Source: Photorhabdus asymbiotica
GTDB taxonomy: Bacteria > Pseudomonadota > Gammaproteobacteria > Enterobacterales > Enterobacteriaceae
Reading direction: 5' to 3'
DNA: 64,000 nucleotides
NCBI RefSeq assembly: GCF_003634575.1
Contig: NZ_RBLJ01000002.1
Location: 1,054,001 to 1,118,000, forward strand
The notes under the pieces are model-generated. The model ran no database searches, was not told the DNA's origin, and worked only from the letters and a program-made list of their open reading frames with translations. Positions 1 through 8,111 of the stretch are shown here, one piece after another. The position numbers and the translations under genes are program-made. Each line of letters starts with the position of its first letter. Position 1 is the stretch's first letter.

Positions 1-251
1 CGGCTCATATATGCAATGTAACTTTCGGTATCATTTTCATTCGGGGGCGCCCAACGAGAAATTATCTGCCGGATACTGTTCAATCCGTATTTTCGTTCAT
101 AATTGCGGATAATCTTGATAATGGCCCGTATGCCGTATTCTGGTGATACAAATTGACAAAATGACGGGTCTGTTTGTATGTCGTGCAATCCCAGCCATTT
201 ATCGCCGTGGCGGATATTGCCCGGATTATGGTTGCGAACACCTCTAGTCAT
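1..251 (-). CDS. Phage muramidase-like/P5-type virion protein, 3' end outside window
   Basis: The gene is cut by the window edge; the first 83 codons read cleanly from the ATG at 251. The product starts MTRGVRNHNPGNIRHGDKW. The RG(V/I)RNxNPGNIR motif is typical of phage proteins annotated as structural protein P5 or a lysozyme-like wall hydrolase. It overlaps the holin stop by 8 bp, as expected of a lysis cassette in which the hydrolase follows the holin. Hydrolase activity is inferred from motif and position; the C-terminal half cannot be seen. Confidence 0.6.
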   Translation of the reverse strand, partial: MTRGVRNHNPGNIRHGDKWLGLHDIQTDPSFCQFVSPEYGIRAIIKIIRNYERKYGLNSIRQIISRWAPPNENDTESYIAYMS

Positions 252-567
252 GTGATTTGTCTCCCAAACGTTTATTGATTGCACGAAGGGCAAATTCACG
301 TAGTTTTTCAACACCAATAAAACCAATGGCGCCCCCCAAAGCCGGTGAAACACTGCTAGGAATGCCAAACAGTTCCAGCCCGCTGGAAACACCCCACGAC
401 AACGCGCCACATAGCAACGGTTCAACCCAGCGTTTTCTCCGCTCTACGCCGTCATAAATCAGACGGCCATAACAGATCAATACAGCCAACAAGGAGCCGG
501 ATATTTGCGGCCATAAATTTCTCAGGCCATTCAATAAATCGGCCCATAAATCCGGTTGTTTGTCCAT
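244..567 (-). CDS. Phage holin, lambda S-type family
   Basis: A 107-residue protein with three hydrophobic stretches (about residues 18-36, 48-66 and 72-86). Charged, basic ends and the motif GGAIGFIGVEKLREF match the lambda-S/P2-type holin family (Pfam Phage_holin_3_1). Holins oligomerise in the inner membrane and open it for the endolysin at a set time. The gene follows the tail X gene and overlaps the muramidase-like gene downstream, as in P2-like phages. The reading frame is intact, which contrasts with several damaged neighbours. The only other reasonable reading would be another small phage membrane protein. Confidence 0.75.
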   Translation of the reverse strand: MDKQPDLWADLLNGLRNLWPQISGSLLAVLICYGRLIYDGVERRKRWVEPLLCGALSWGVSSGLELFGIPSSVSPALGGAIGFIGVEKLREFALRAINKRLGDKSHD

Positions 568-570
568 TTT

Positions 571-773
571 CTAATCCCATAATTGAATGATGGGCATGAC
601 AGGGGAAGGAGTGATTTCAGGCAATTCAACCTCGGTACCATGCGGCAGGATGGCCCCAAAATCGGCCAAACCGGGATGGCTTCTAATACCAGTTCAGTGA
701 CTCCCTGTGTTCGTCCATAGTAGCGCCAGCATAATGAATCCACGGTGTCATACTGTTGTGCCCTTACCCACAT
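571..773 (-). pseudogene. X: Phage tail protein X (P2 gpX), frameshifted
   Basis: The start overlaps the gene L stop (TAATG at 771-775). It reads MWVRAQQYDTVDSLCWRYYG and then GRTQGVTELVLEA, the LysM-like N-terminus of P2 gpX. After LEA the frame is lost. Adding one base near 676-677 (ccgggatggc would become ccgggattggc on the plus strand) restores NPGLADFGAILPHGTEVELP and a stop at 571-573. The restored length of about 67 residues is normal for gpX. A single-base deletion is the simplest reading; a sequencing error is possible, but other genes of this prophage are also broken. gpX is needed for P2 tail assembly. Confidence 0.75.
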
Positions 774-1237
774 TAGATCAACTCCACAATCACATGATTC
801 TGTCCCTGTATCCGGCGCATCGCCCATTGCGCATTTCGCCACAAGTCGTCAATAGTGGTTTCCATCGCCTCAGCCTTTTTACTGCCAGTCTGGGTGGTGT
901 CGATATCGCGGTAATGCTCAGTCAAATTGACTTTGGTCAGGCTAAAGATGGCGCGGTAATACAGATAAACCAGCTCGCTTTCTTCATTAATGCAGGCTGA
1001 GGGAATGGCGTTTAATGTGTGGTATCCCTTAGCAATATTGAGCAATCGCCAACGATTCAGCTCGCGATTGACCTCGACAATAGCGTTGGTGATGGCCTGC
1101 TTTAAGCGCTCTAGTGTTACAGTGCCATCGGTGCGCATCTCGTCACGGTAGCGGCTGATCTTGATCGCGGGGAAAAAGTCATCGCCGGCCATAGTGGTGT
1201 CGGCATCCGTTACGGGTTCGGTTGAAATAAAATCCAT
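773..1237 (-). CDS. L: Head completion/stabilisation protein (P2 gpL)
   Basis: About 154 residues from the ATG at 1237, chosen because AGGGGAA lies just upstream on the coding strand. Conserved blocks match P2 gpL: FFPAIKISRYRDEMRTDGTV, AITNAIVEVNREL, YYRAIFSLTKVNLTEHYRD and the closing TIDDLWRNAQWAMRRIQG. gpL binds filled P2 heads and stabilises packaged DNA before tail joining. It sits between gene M and tail X, the standard P2 order, and is intact. Confidence 0.85.
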   Translation of the reverse strand: MDFISTEPVTDADTTMAGDDFFPAIKISRYRDEMRTDGTVTLERLKQAITNAIVEVNRELNRWRLLNIAKGYHTLNAIPSACINEESELVYLYYRAIFSLTKVNLTEHYRDIDTTQTGSKKAEAMETTIDDLWRNAQWAMRRIQGQNHVIVELI

Positions 1238-1321
1238 ACAGTTCCCCTGAATAGGTGGGCGGTGGACGAAGTTTTGAATGAATCGCCACTCCGTGCCGCC
1301 CCAGCGCGTTGGCACGTCCCG

Positions 1322-1987
1322 TTAACTGTTGGCGTGCTCTTGATTGCGAAGTGCTCTGGCGAGTTGCTCCAAATCTTTCTTCACACCAACATGATTGTTC
1401 AATTCTAAGGCCCGACTCAGTGAACAATAGGCTGGTTGTGGCAGGTCATTATCCCGCTGACTGTAACCGAGCCATTTGTACAACTCGGCGAGTACCTTGT
1501 CGGGCATATCCTGATCGTGAGTCAGGTATATCGCCCGCTCCAGCGTGGCAAGGGGCATCTGTGACTTGGCGGTATAGCAACGCTTGGCTGCATCGGCAAT
1601 TTCCTCGGCAATAGCACAACCTGTTGTACGTGAATGCGTTTCTGGCATGGAGAGCCGATACCGCAAGGCATACTCTGCAATGTCCAGCGCCCCATCGTAA
1701 TCACCGGCATCAATACGCCACAGCAAGATATACATCAGTACATCATCCTGCCCACCACGGCCACCCTGTAAAACGCCCGCTACCCACGGCGCATAACGGG
1801 GCAGAAACTGCCGTTTCAGTTCGGCCTTGCGTTCCATCGACTGAATACGCTTAAGCTGTCGGCGGTCTTGCTCCAACATCAGCAGCATCTGGTTATAACC
1901 ACCGTTATTCTGCAAGCCGGGGCCATTCAGTTGAGCCGCTTCTTTCGCCTGCAAGTGCATCCGGTGACGTTGCCACGGGCTAGCCAT
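1322..1987 (-). CDS. M: Terminase small (endonuclease) subunit (P2 gpM)
   Basis: About 221 residues from MASPWQRHRMH at 1987. Shared P2 gpM features are LPRYAPWVAGVLQGGRGGQD, ILLWRIDAGDYDGALDIAEY, the MPDKVLAELYKWLG block and the final VGVKKDLEQLARAL. It lacks the long basic Lys/Arg/Pro tail of P2 gpM, so the C-terminus is shorter. gpM makes the cos cuts and works with the large subunit gpP, encoded on the other strand at 4089. The start overlaps the gene N stop by 8 bp. Intact. Confidence 0.85.
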   Translation of the reverse strand: MASPWQRHRMHLQAKEAAQLNGPGLQNNGGYNQMLLMLEQDRRQLKRIQSMERKAELKRQFLPRYAPWVAGVLQGGRGGQDDVLMYILLWRIDAGDYDGALDIAEYALRYRLSMPETHSRTTGCAIAEEIADAAKRCYTAKSQMPLATLERAIYLTHDQDMPDKVLAELYKWLGYSQRDNDLPQPAYCSLSRALELNNHVGVKKDLEQLARALRNQEHANS

Positions 1988-3095
1988 TCTGGCTCTCATT
2001 ATCAGAAACTGTGTTTTGCTTGGTCACAATATTGATAGATTGCGGCTGTCCAGTCTGGCTTTTCGCCGCCAGCATTTCGATATTTTCAATCAGGGCCACG
2101 CCGCGATAATCCTCAACGACATATGCTTCATTCACCGATTCGTAGTTTTCGATGCGATCACGTTTGGGGTTATCCAACATCGAACGTCGGCGAGTGCCTT
2201 CCTGATAGTAAATGGACAAATTATCCAGTCGGGAGATAAACAGCGCTTTAGGCGGGAAGTACGGCACCCGCACCGCAGGCAAGTTACCAATGCGTTTCTG
2301 GCTGATAATCACGTCCGCCGCCATTCTCTCGGTGTTAGGCTGTACCTGATTGACCAGCGGGAAATATTTGTCAGCCAGCAATTCACGACCACAGATAACC
2401 ACCAGTTCGGTGTCGTCCTGATATTCCGGATCAATGGCATTGTTGACCGCATCCATGACCAATGCATCAAGATTATTGAAATCGCCGCCATCGCCGACAC
2501 GGATAATTTTGGCAATCACTTTGCCGTTATCGTCGGTGATACTGCTCATCACATGATCGGGGGCATCCTGCCGGACTTTTTGCAACCAGCCGATATTCAC
2601 ATCTTCCAACATCGGATACTGTACCCTGTTTGAGGTCTTGGCGCGCTTCACCCCGTTCCAGCCGATCATAATTCGATCCAGTGCCTGACGTCGGATAATG
2701 GCGTTACGGATACGTAGCTGGAAATTCTTGAACTTCGCCCACAAGTCCAGTTTTTTATAAGTTAGGCTTGTATCAAAGTTCGTCTGTTCGCACTTGTACT
2801 CTATAACGGTCATACGACTGGGATCGGTAGTTTCTCGCTCTTTATCATCGGTGTCGGTGGTACCGGCAATAGTCGAACCCACACCCAACCCAATCGCCTC
2901 ACCCGACTGTTCACTAACGGGAACCATGTTGATTTTTTGCAAGAATTCTGCACTTTGCTGGATTTCATCTTCCAGTGTCTGTGCTACTGAGGGTTCAACT
3001 TGCACTTTGCCACTAAAGGCGCTGGCTTCTACACCGTGAATTTCGCCTAGTCGGGTCAGATAGGCGTTAAATTTCAGGCGGGTTTCGTTCTTCAT
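1980..3095 (-). CDS. N: Major capsid protein (P2 gpN)
   Basis: A 371-residue protein close in length to P2 gpN (357). It aligns throughout: MKNETRLKFNAYLTRLGEIH, VEPSVAQTLEDEIQQSAEFL, KLDLWAKFKNFQLRIRNAII, LDALVMDAVNNAIDPEYQDD, ADVIISQKRIGNLPAVRVPY and NYESVNEAYVVEDY. It forms the T=7 head shell after cleavage by the gpO protease. The C-terminal tail (AKSQTGQPQSINIVTKQ and beyond) is longer than in P2. It lies directly downstream of gene O and the frame is intact. Confidence 0.92.
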   Translation of the reverse strand: MKNETRLKFNAYLTRLGEIHGVEASAFSGKVQVEPSVAQTLEDEIQQSAEFLQKINMVPVSEQSGEAIGLGVGSTIAGTTDTDDKERETTDPSRMTVIEYKCEQTNFDTSLTYKKLDLWAKFKNFQLRIRNAIIRRQALDRIMIGWNGVKRAKTSNRVQYPMLEDVNIGWLQKVRQDAPDHVMSSITDDNGKVIAKIIRVGDGGDFNNLDALVMDAVNNAIDPEYQDDTELVVICGRELLADKYFPLVNQVQPNTERMAADVIISQKRIGNLPAVRVPYFPPKALFISRLDNLSIYYQEGTRRRSMLDNPKRDRIENYESVNEAYVVEDYRGVALIENIEMLAAKSQTGQPQSINIVTKQNTVSDNESQNG

Positions 3096-3109
3096 CGGAT
3101 TTTGCTCCG

Positions 3110-3946
3110 TTAACAGTTAGTCAGGTATTCGCCGGTTGCGGTGTCGTGAGTCTGTGTTCCCAATGAAACTGGGCGCTGTGTTGTCTGACTGTCTTGCTGG
3201 CTTAACTGGATTTTCAAGTTGTTAAGTTGGGTTTCCAGTGCAACCTGTTGTTGTTTCAATGACGCGATTTCACCGATCTGTTGAGACAATTTCGTCACCT
3301 GTTCAGCCGTGTTTTGCTGCTCTTGTGCGCACAGTTCAACGGCCTGATGGATGTCGGTAAAACGTGTATCATCGTTCTGCTGCTTTTTCTGGAAGAACGT
3401 CTGTACACGGGAAAAGAGAGATATTTTTTCGGTTTCCTCTGGCGAATTAAGAAATTCGAACTGAGTTTCTTCCGCAACGGTAAAAACATTGTTTGGGTGC
3501 TGCTTGCGTGAGTTCAATGGGTTATTAGCCGCGTTGGCGCTGAACTGCAACATTTCCGTGCCAAGACTGGCTGGACTGTCTGTAACGGCCAATCCCACCA
3601 GATACGCGCCGCCGAAATCAGCAAAATCCAGGTTGATTTCGGCGGAAGTGTAAACTTTTTGGCGCTGGCGGTTCATTTCCACCAGATCATCAGTAGGTGA
3701 AAGAACCCCATACAGCCCCAACTTACCCGCCAACACACCTTCCTTGATTTCTTCGGTAAAAACTGATTCCACGTCACCAAAGCGCGGACTCCATGAAAAA
3801 TTGTAATGTTCCATGTTGATACGTGCGCCGTAGGTCTGCGGGTCATAGTTGGCGGCAATCTGCGTCAGCCATTCGCGCTGGACCTTGCGCCCGTCTGTGG
3901 TGGCGCCTTCCACACAAATTCGAAAGGGTTTGGATTTTTTCGGCAT
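3110..3946 (-). CDS. O: Capsid scaffold/protease (P2 gpO)
   Basis: A 278-residue protein combining an N-terminal serine protease and a C-terminal coiled-coil scaffold, as in P2 gpO. Protease landmarks are RICVEGATTDGR, the His in GARINMEHYNF and the Ser in LVGLAVTDSPASLGTEML. The C-terminal half is rich in Gln and predicted coiled coil (about residues 195-255) and ends in NC like P2 gpO. The protease trims capsid protein, portal and itself; the scaffold sets head size. It is divergent from the terminase gene P across 143 bp (3947-4088) that probably carry late promoters, which I cannot pin down. Confidence 0.88.
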   Translation of the reverse strand: MPKKSKPFRICVEGATTDGRKVQREWLTQIAANYDPQTYGARINMEHYNFSWSPRFGDVESVFTEEIKEGVLAGKLGLYGVLSPTDDLVEMNRQRQKVYTSAEINLDFADFGGAYLVGLAVTDSPASLGTEMLQFSANAANNPLNSRKQHPNNVFTVAEETQFEFLNSPEETEKISLFSRVQTFFQKKQQNDDTRFTDIHQAVELCAQEQQNTAEQVTKLSQQIGEIASLKQQQVALETQLNNLKIQLSQQDSQTTQRPVSLGTQTHDTATGEYLTNC

Positions 3947-4088
3947 TGTAAGCCCCGGTTATCTATGGGTCAGTCATGACCTACTAGTTTGTATCGTCAG
4001 GTCGAGGAAACAATAAAATGCGGTTGTGTCTGGTCTGGCACATAGGGCAGACACAGAGAAATGACGGGCGGGTCTGTAGTCTGGCAGC

Positions 4089-5846
4089 ATGAAAACAACA
4101 CCTGATTTTGATCCCCGTAAGCACTCAATGTACCTGTATTTTAATGGGTACCGGATTGCACGGATTGCGGAAATGCTCAACGAAAAAGCGGCCACTATCC
4201 ATAGCTGGAAACGCCGTGACAAATGGAATGAGGTGACCCCGTTTGAACGAGTCGAGTTGTCCCTTGAAGCCCGGTTATGTCAGCTCATCGCTAAGGAACA
4301 AAAAGAAGGTAAAGACTTTAAGGAAATTGACCTGCTGCACCGTCAGTTAGAACGACAGGCACGGATCAAGAAGTACAGCAGCGGCGGCAATGAAACCGAT
4401 CTGAACCCCAAAATTGCCAACCGCAATAAGGGCGAGCGCTGGCCACCAGAAAAGAACGTGTTCAGTGAAGAACAAGTCAAAAAGCTGGAAGACATTTTCC
4501 GATCGACCCTGTTCGATTATCAACATGACTGGTATCACGCCGGATTAACACATCGTATCCGCAATATCCTAAAATCCCGTCAAATTGGCGCGACATTCTT
4601 TTTTGCCCGTGAAGCCCTGATCGATGCGTTGACTACCGGACGCAATCAGATTTTTCTCTCTGCCAGTAAGGCTCAGGCCCACGTTTTTAAGCAGTACATT
4701 CTGGAAATGGCACGGGAAGTAAACGTCGAACTAAAAGGCGATCCAATCACCTTAAGCAATGGCGCCACGCTGTATTTTCTCGGTACCAATGCCCGTACAG
4801 CACAAAGCTATCACGGTAATCTTTATCTAGATGAATATTTCTGGATACCTAAATTTCAAGAACTGCGCAAAGTAGCGTCTGGTATGGCGATGCATAAAAA
4901 ATGGCGCCAGACCTATTTCTCTACCCCGTCCAGCCTAACCCACAGCGCTTACCCGTACTGGTCAGGCAAACTGTTTAACCGTGGCCGCGCCAAGGCCAAT
5001 CGTATTGACATTGATATTAGCCATCAAGCATTAGCCAGCGGCCTACTATGTGCCGATGGTCAGTGGCGGCAGATTGTCACGGTTGAAGATGCAGTCAGGG
5101 GCGGCTGTAACCTGTTTGATATTGATCAGTTACGGCTGGAATACAGCCCGGACGAGTACCAGAACCTGCTGATGTGTGAGTTTATGGACGATATCGAATC
5201 CATTTTCTCACTGCAACTGATGCAGGGTTGCATGGTCGATAGCTGGGAAATCTGGAACGATGTGCAACCCCTAATGCTGCGCCCCTATGGTTATAACCCC
5301 GTCTGGATCGGCTATGACCCCGCCAAAGGGGGCAAGAATGGCGACAGTGCCGGCTGTGTCGTGGTCGCGCCTCCGCTGGTACCAGGCGGCAAGTTCCGCA
5401 TCCTTGAACGTCACCAGTGGCGTGGAATGAACTTTCGCGCCCAGTCTGACGCAATCAAACGACTAACGGAACAGTACAACGTCGAATATATCGGCATTGA
5501 CTCGACTGGCGTCGGGCATGGAGTTTACCAAAACGTCAAAGAATTTTTCCCATCCGTGCGGGAATTTGTCTATAACCCATCGGTGAAAAACGCCCTGGTA
5601 CTTAAGGCATGGGACATTATCAACCATCGCCGGCTGGAGTTTGACGCCGGCCAGACTGACATTGCACAAAGTTTTATGGCTATCCGCCGCTCTACTACCG
5701 CCAGCGGCAACCGCCCGACCTATGAAGCCAGCCGCAGTGAGGAAGCCAGTCACGCAGATCTGGCATGGGCCACCATGCACGCCCTGTTTAATGAACCGAT
5801 TACCGGTGACACCCCCCACCATAGAAATATTGTTGAGGTTTACTGA
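4089..5846 (+). CDS. P: Terminase large (ATPase) subunit (P2 gpP)
   Basis: A 585-residue protein. The N-terminal HTH-like segment (RIAEMLNEKAATIHSWKRRD, residues 25-44) recognises DNA. The ATPase core follows, with LKSRQIGATFFFAREAL at about 161-177 and the Walker B-like LYLDEYFW at 245-252. A nuclease-like C-terminal domain with GYDPAKGGKNGDSA and YIGIDSTGVGHG follows. Length and motifs match P2 gpP (590). It packages DNA into the prohead through the portal. The stop overlaps the portal gene start (TGATG). No disruption seen. Confidence 0.9.
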   Translation: MKTTPDFDPRKHSMYLYFNGYRIARIAEMLNEKAATIHSWKRRDKWNEVTPFERVELSLEARLCQLIAKEQKEGKDFKEIDLLHRQLERQARIKKYSSGGNETDLNPKIANRNKGERWPPEKNVFSEEQVKKLEDIFRSTLFDYQHDWYHAGLTHRIRNILKSRQIGATFFFAREALIDALTTGRNQIFLSASKAQAHVFKQYILEMAREVNVELKGDPITLSNGATLYFLGTNARTAQSYHGNLYLDEYFWIPKFQELRKVASGMAMHKKWRQTYFSTPSSLTHSAYPYWSGKLFNRGRAKANRIDIDISHQALASGLLCADGQWRQIVTVEDAVRGGCNLFDIDQLRLEYSPDEYQNLLMCEFMDDIESIFSLQLMQGCMVDSWEIWNDVQPLMLRPYGYNPVWIGYDPAKGGKNGDSAGCVVVAPPLVPGGKFRILERHQWRGMNFRAQSDAIKRLTEQYNVEYIGIDSTGVGHGVYQNVKEFFPSVREFVYNPSVKNALVLKAWDIINHRRLEFDAGQTDIAQSFMAIRRSTTASGNRPTYEASRSEEASHADLAWATMHALFNEPITGDTPHHRNIVEVY

Positions 5847-6899
5847 TGAGCCGTAAAACCAGAAAACGCAATCCGGCGGTGAAAACCACAGCCACCGCCA
5901 GTTCGTCCACATCCATTGAAGCATTTAGCATTTACTTTTGGTGACCCGATCCCCGTCCTTGACCGGCGCGAGGTGTTTGATTATCTGGAATGTGTGCTGG
6001 TCGATAGTTGGTATGAACCCCCGATTAGTTTTAACGGGCTGGCGCTGTTGTTTCGCTCTGCACCGCACCACAGTAGCGCGGTGTATGTGAAACGCAATAT
6101 TTTAACCAGCACGTTTATCCCGCATAGCTTACTGAGTCGGCAGGCGTTCGACTCATGGGCGCTGGACTTTATGCTGTTTGGAAATGCCTACCTTGAACAG
6201 CGCAAGAATCGCCTCGGCCAGCCTTTAAAGCTGAATCACTGCCCGGCCAAGTTCACCCGACGCGGTGAAGATTTGGAAACCTACTGGTTTGTGAAATATG
6301 GCTACAACAGCCAGCCATACCCGTTCCCAACGGGGCAGGTTTTTCATTTGATTGAACCCGATATTAATCAGGAACTCTACGGCCTGCCGGAATATCTAGC
6401 CGCACTGCCGTCGGCATTACTGAATGAATCGGCTACGCTTTTTCGCCGCAAGTATTACCTGAACGGTTCCCATGCAGGTTATATCCTGTATATCAGCGAC
6501 GCGTCGCAAAACCTGTCCGATATCGACAATATCCGCGATGCGCTGAAAAATTCCAAAGGGCCAGGTAATTTCCGTAATCTGTTTCTGTATGCCCCCTGTG
6601 GCAAAAAAGACGGTATCCAAACTATTCCACTGTCTGAAGCAGCAGCTAAGGATGAATTTTTAAATATCAAGAATGCCAGCCGCGACGACATACTGGCCGC
6701 GCACCGCGTACCACCGCAGATGATGGGGATTATTCCACAGAATACCGGTGGCTTTGGCTATGTTGAGAAGGCGGCCAAGGTGTTCGTGCGTAATGAACTA
6801 ATGCCATTGCAAAGTAAGATGAAACAATTAAATGATTGGATAGGGGAAGACGTGATCCGGTTTGAACGGTATTCGTTGGATCTGGATGAAGACGAATAG
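5846..6899 (+). pseudogene. Q: Portal protein (P2 gpQ), broken by a 7-bp tandem duplication
   Basis: Reading from the ATG at 5846 gives MSRKTRKRNPAVKTTATASS and then IEAFSIYFW followed by a stop. The rest of the portal (TFGDPIPVLDRREVFDYLE through FVRNELMPLQSKMKQLNDWI) is in another frame to 6899. The break is exactly two adjacent GCATTTA copies (5921-5927 and 5928-5934). Removing one gives SIEAFTFGDPIPVLD, which matches P2 gpQ, and a normal length of about 348 residues. The remaining frame is clean, so the lesion looks recent. Initiation at the TTG at 5916 could at most give a protein lacking the N-terminal arm. Confidence 0.88.
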
Positions 6900-6917
6900 C
6901 CCGCGTTATTGATTGTG

Positions 6918-6944
6918 AGGCCGCCTACTGAGCAGTCTTTTTTT
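6918..6944 (+). terminator. Possible degraded terminator after portal gene
   Basis: AGGCCGC (6918-6924) can pair imperfectly with GCAGTCT (6932-6938), with one mismatch and one G-T pair, and is followed by an unbroken T run to 6944. It lies 19 bp after the gene Q stop, the right place for the end of the P-Q transcript. The stem is weak. Confidence 0.4.
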
Positions 6945-7214
6945 GTCTGGAAGAAATATAGTTTCAATAAATAATTATTACATTATGAAATTTGAGACCA
7001 GCACAGCTACCAGACGCCACCGCGCACAGTCGTGACCCCGCCGCGCCTGCCTACTAAATATAGTGCTTTTTATGCACCTGTAAGGAATCGTTAAAAGCGC
7101 AGCAGTACTGGTGCTTGGCGGAGCATGAGATCCTTGTTTGATCTTGCGGATTGGTGCGGGGAATGGGGGGATTGTGCACCCTTTGCGCACCCGCAACAAA
7201 AGAATAAAAAACGA
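6945..7214. other. Intergenic stretch, no gene recognised
   Basis: About 270 bp between the portal gene and the toxin-antitoxin pair. It contains an arginine- and proline-rich frame with no start context or family resemblance, which I do not accept as a gene. No repeat, RNA gene or attachment site was recognised. Confidence 0.4.
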
Positions 7215-7520
7215 TCACTTTGTTAATGATAAGGATATTTTGATATCGTTAACACCACAGGCACGCGCATAGCGACTGAGTGTATCAATGGATGCCTTAA
7301 CGATATTTCTTTCTATTTTTGATACAGTCGGTGGTTTGATACCCATTTTTTCAGCAACCTGAGCGCTGGTCAGCCCAGCATGTTTCCGCCATTCAGTCAG
7401 CATATTCTGCATCTCAATCGCTAACTCAAGCTCTTTCTCCTCTTCCGCTAACGTGGCTTTAAATCGGGGGTTTTCTTTGGTTCTTTCCTCAATGTAGAGG
7501 TCTAAGTCATCACGCATCAT
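7215..7520 (-). CDS. HTH antitoxin of a HigBA-like toxin-antitoxin pair
   Basis: A 101-residue protein with an acidic, helical N-terminal half. A Cro/C1-type helix-turn-helix follows at about residues 45-97 (MLTEWRKHAGLTSAQVAEKM, then KPPTVSKIERNIVKASIDTL). It is encoded 8 bp after a Gp49/RelE-type toxin, giving the toxin-first order of HigBA and phage Gp49-type modules. It should neutralise the toxin and repress the pair's promoter. Two adjacent ATG codons (7520 and 7517) are possible starts. The reading frame is intact. Confidence 0.8.
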   Translation of the reverse strand: MMRDDLDLYIEERTKENPRFKATLAEEEKELELAIEMQNMLTEWRKHAGLTSAQVAEKMGIKPPTVSKIERNIVKASIDTLSRYARACGVNDIKISLSLTK

Positions 7521-7528
7521 ATTTCCTC

Positions 7529-7864
7529 TTAATCTCTTGATGGTTCTGTCAGTTCATTTTTCCGCGCAATCGCTATCCTGAGTTCATTCAGGGGAGTAGC
7601 ATTAGTTTTTTTCACAAAGCATCGTAACAGATAGATTTTCTTCCCTGTGGCATAACAAAAAAAACTTCTGGCTATTCCGTCTTTGGCTTTTGCTCTCAGC
7701 TCAAACAGCCCTTTATATCCCTCTATCGGTTTTGAATGCGGCTCTCTCAGGCTGGTTGGGTTTTCCCTCAAACGCTTAATTAACGCGACCATGCGCAATT
7801 CCAGCGAGTCAGGCAGTGATTTTAATTCTTCCTTAAAAGCATCATGAAACTTAATTTCAAACAT
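7529..7864 (-). CDS. Phage-type toxin, RelE/HigB superfamily (Gp49-like)
   Basis: A 111-residue basic protein. Family landmarks are HDAFKEELKSLP, a central GLFELRAKAKDGIARSFFCY strand region and YLLRCFVKKTNATPLNELRI near the end. They match Gp49-like/HigB-type ribosome-dependent mRNA interferases. It is first in a two-gene operon with the antitoxin. Both frames are undamaged although the surrounding prophage is full of lesions, consistent with selection against loss of such a module. The molecular target is inferred from the family only. Confidence 0.8.
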   Translation of the reverse strand: MFEIKFHDAFKEELKSLPDSLELRMVALIKRLRENPTSLREPHSKPIEGYKGLFELRAKAKDGIARSFFCYATGKKIYLLRCFVKKTNATPLNELRIAIARKNELTEPSRD

Positions 7865-7909
7865 TCGGCAATCCCCTATTCATGCCTAAATAATAGTCTT
7901 TTAGCCAAA

Positions 7910-7942
7910 TTAGCGCAAGGGCTAACTTAGCCCTTGCGCTAA
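7910..7942. repeat. Perfect 16-bp inverted repeat upstream of the toxin gene
   Basis: TTAGCGCAAGGGCTAA (7910-7925) and its exact reverse complement (7927-7942) flank one base. It starts 46 bp upstream of the toxin start. It could be an operator for autoregulation of the toxin-antitoxin operon or a hairpin terminator at the end of the methylase transcript. It lacks a clear T run on either strand. The rest of 7865-8111 holds only a short frame ending PGHDPYEVVEYLALLIRIR (stop near 7978), probably a remnant of a phage gene. Confidence 0.6.
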
Positions 7943-8111
7943 TAATCTCTAACCTCGCCAAAGAAGCAGCATTCCGTCACCGGATGCGGATCAGCAACGC
8001 CAGATATTCAACCACCTCATAGGGATCGTGCCCCGGTCGTTTCAGTGAACAATTTCGATTTAACGAGATAATTCGTCATTTCCTAGAGTGATACTCCGTT
8101 GTAGCGCATCA

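Noticed and set aside
2016-2633. 205-codon plus-strand frame opposite the capsid gene
   Set aside because: Antisense shadow of gene N, which aligns to P2 gpN over its whole length.
6978-7199. 73-codon minus-strand frame after the portal gene
   Set aside because: Arg/Pro-rich, no ribosome-binding site, no recognisable family; it fits chance in a GC-richer intergenic patch.
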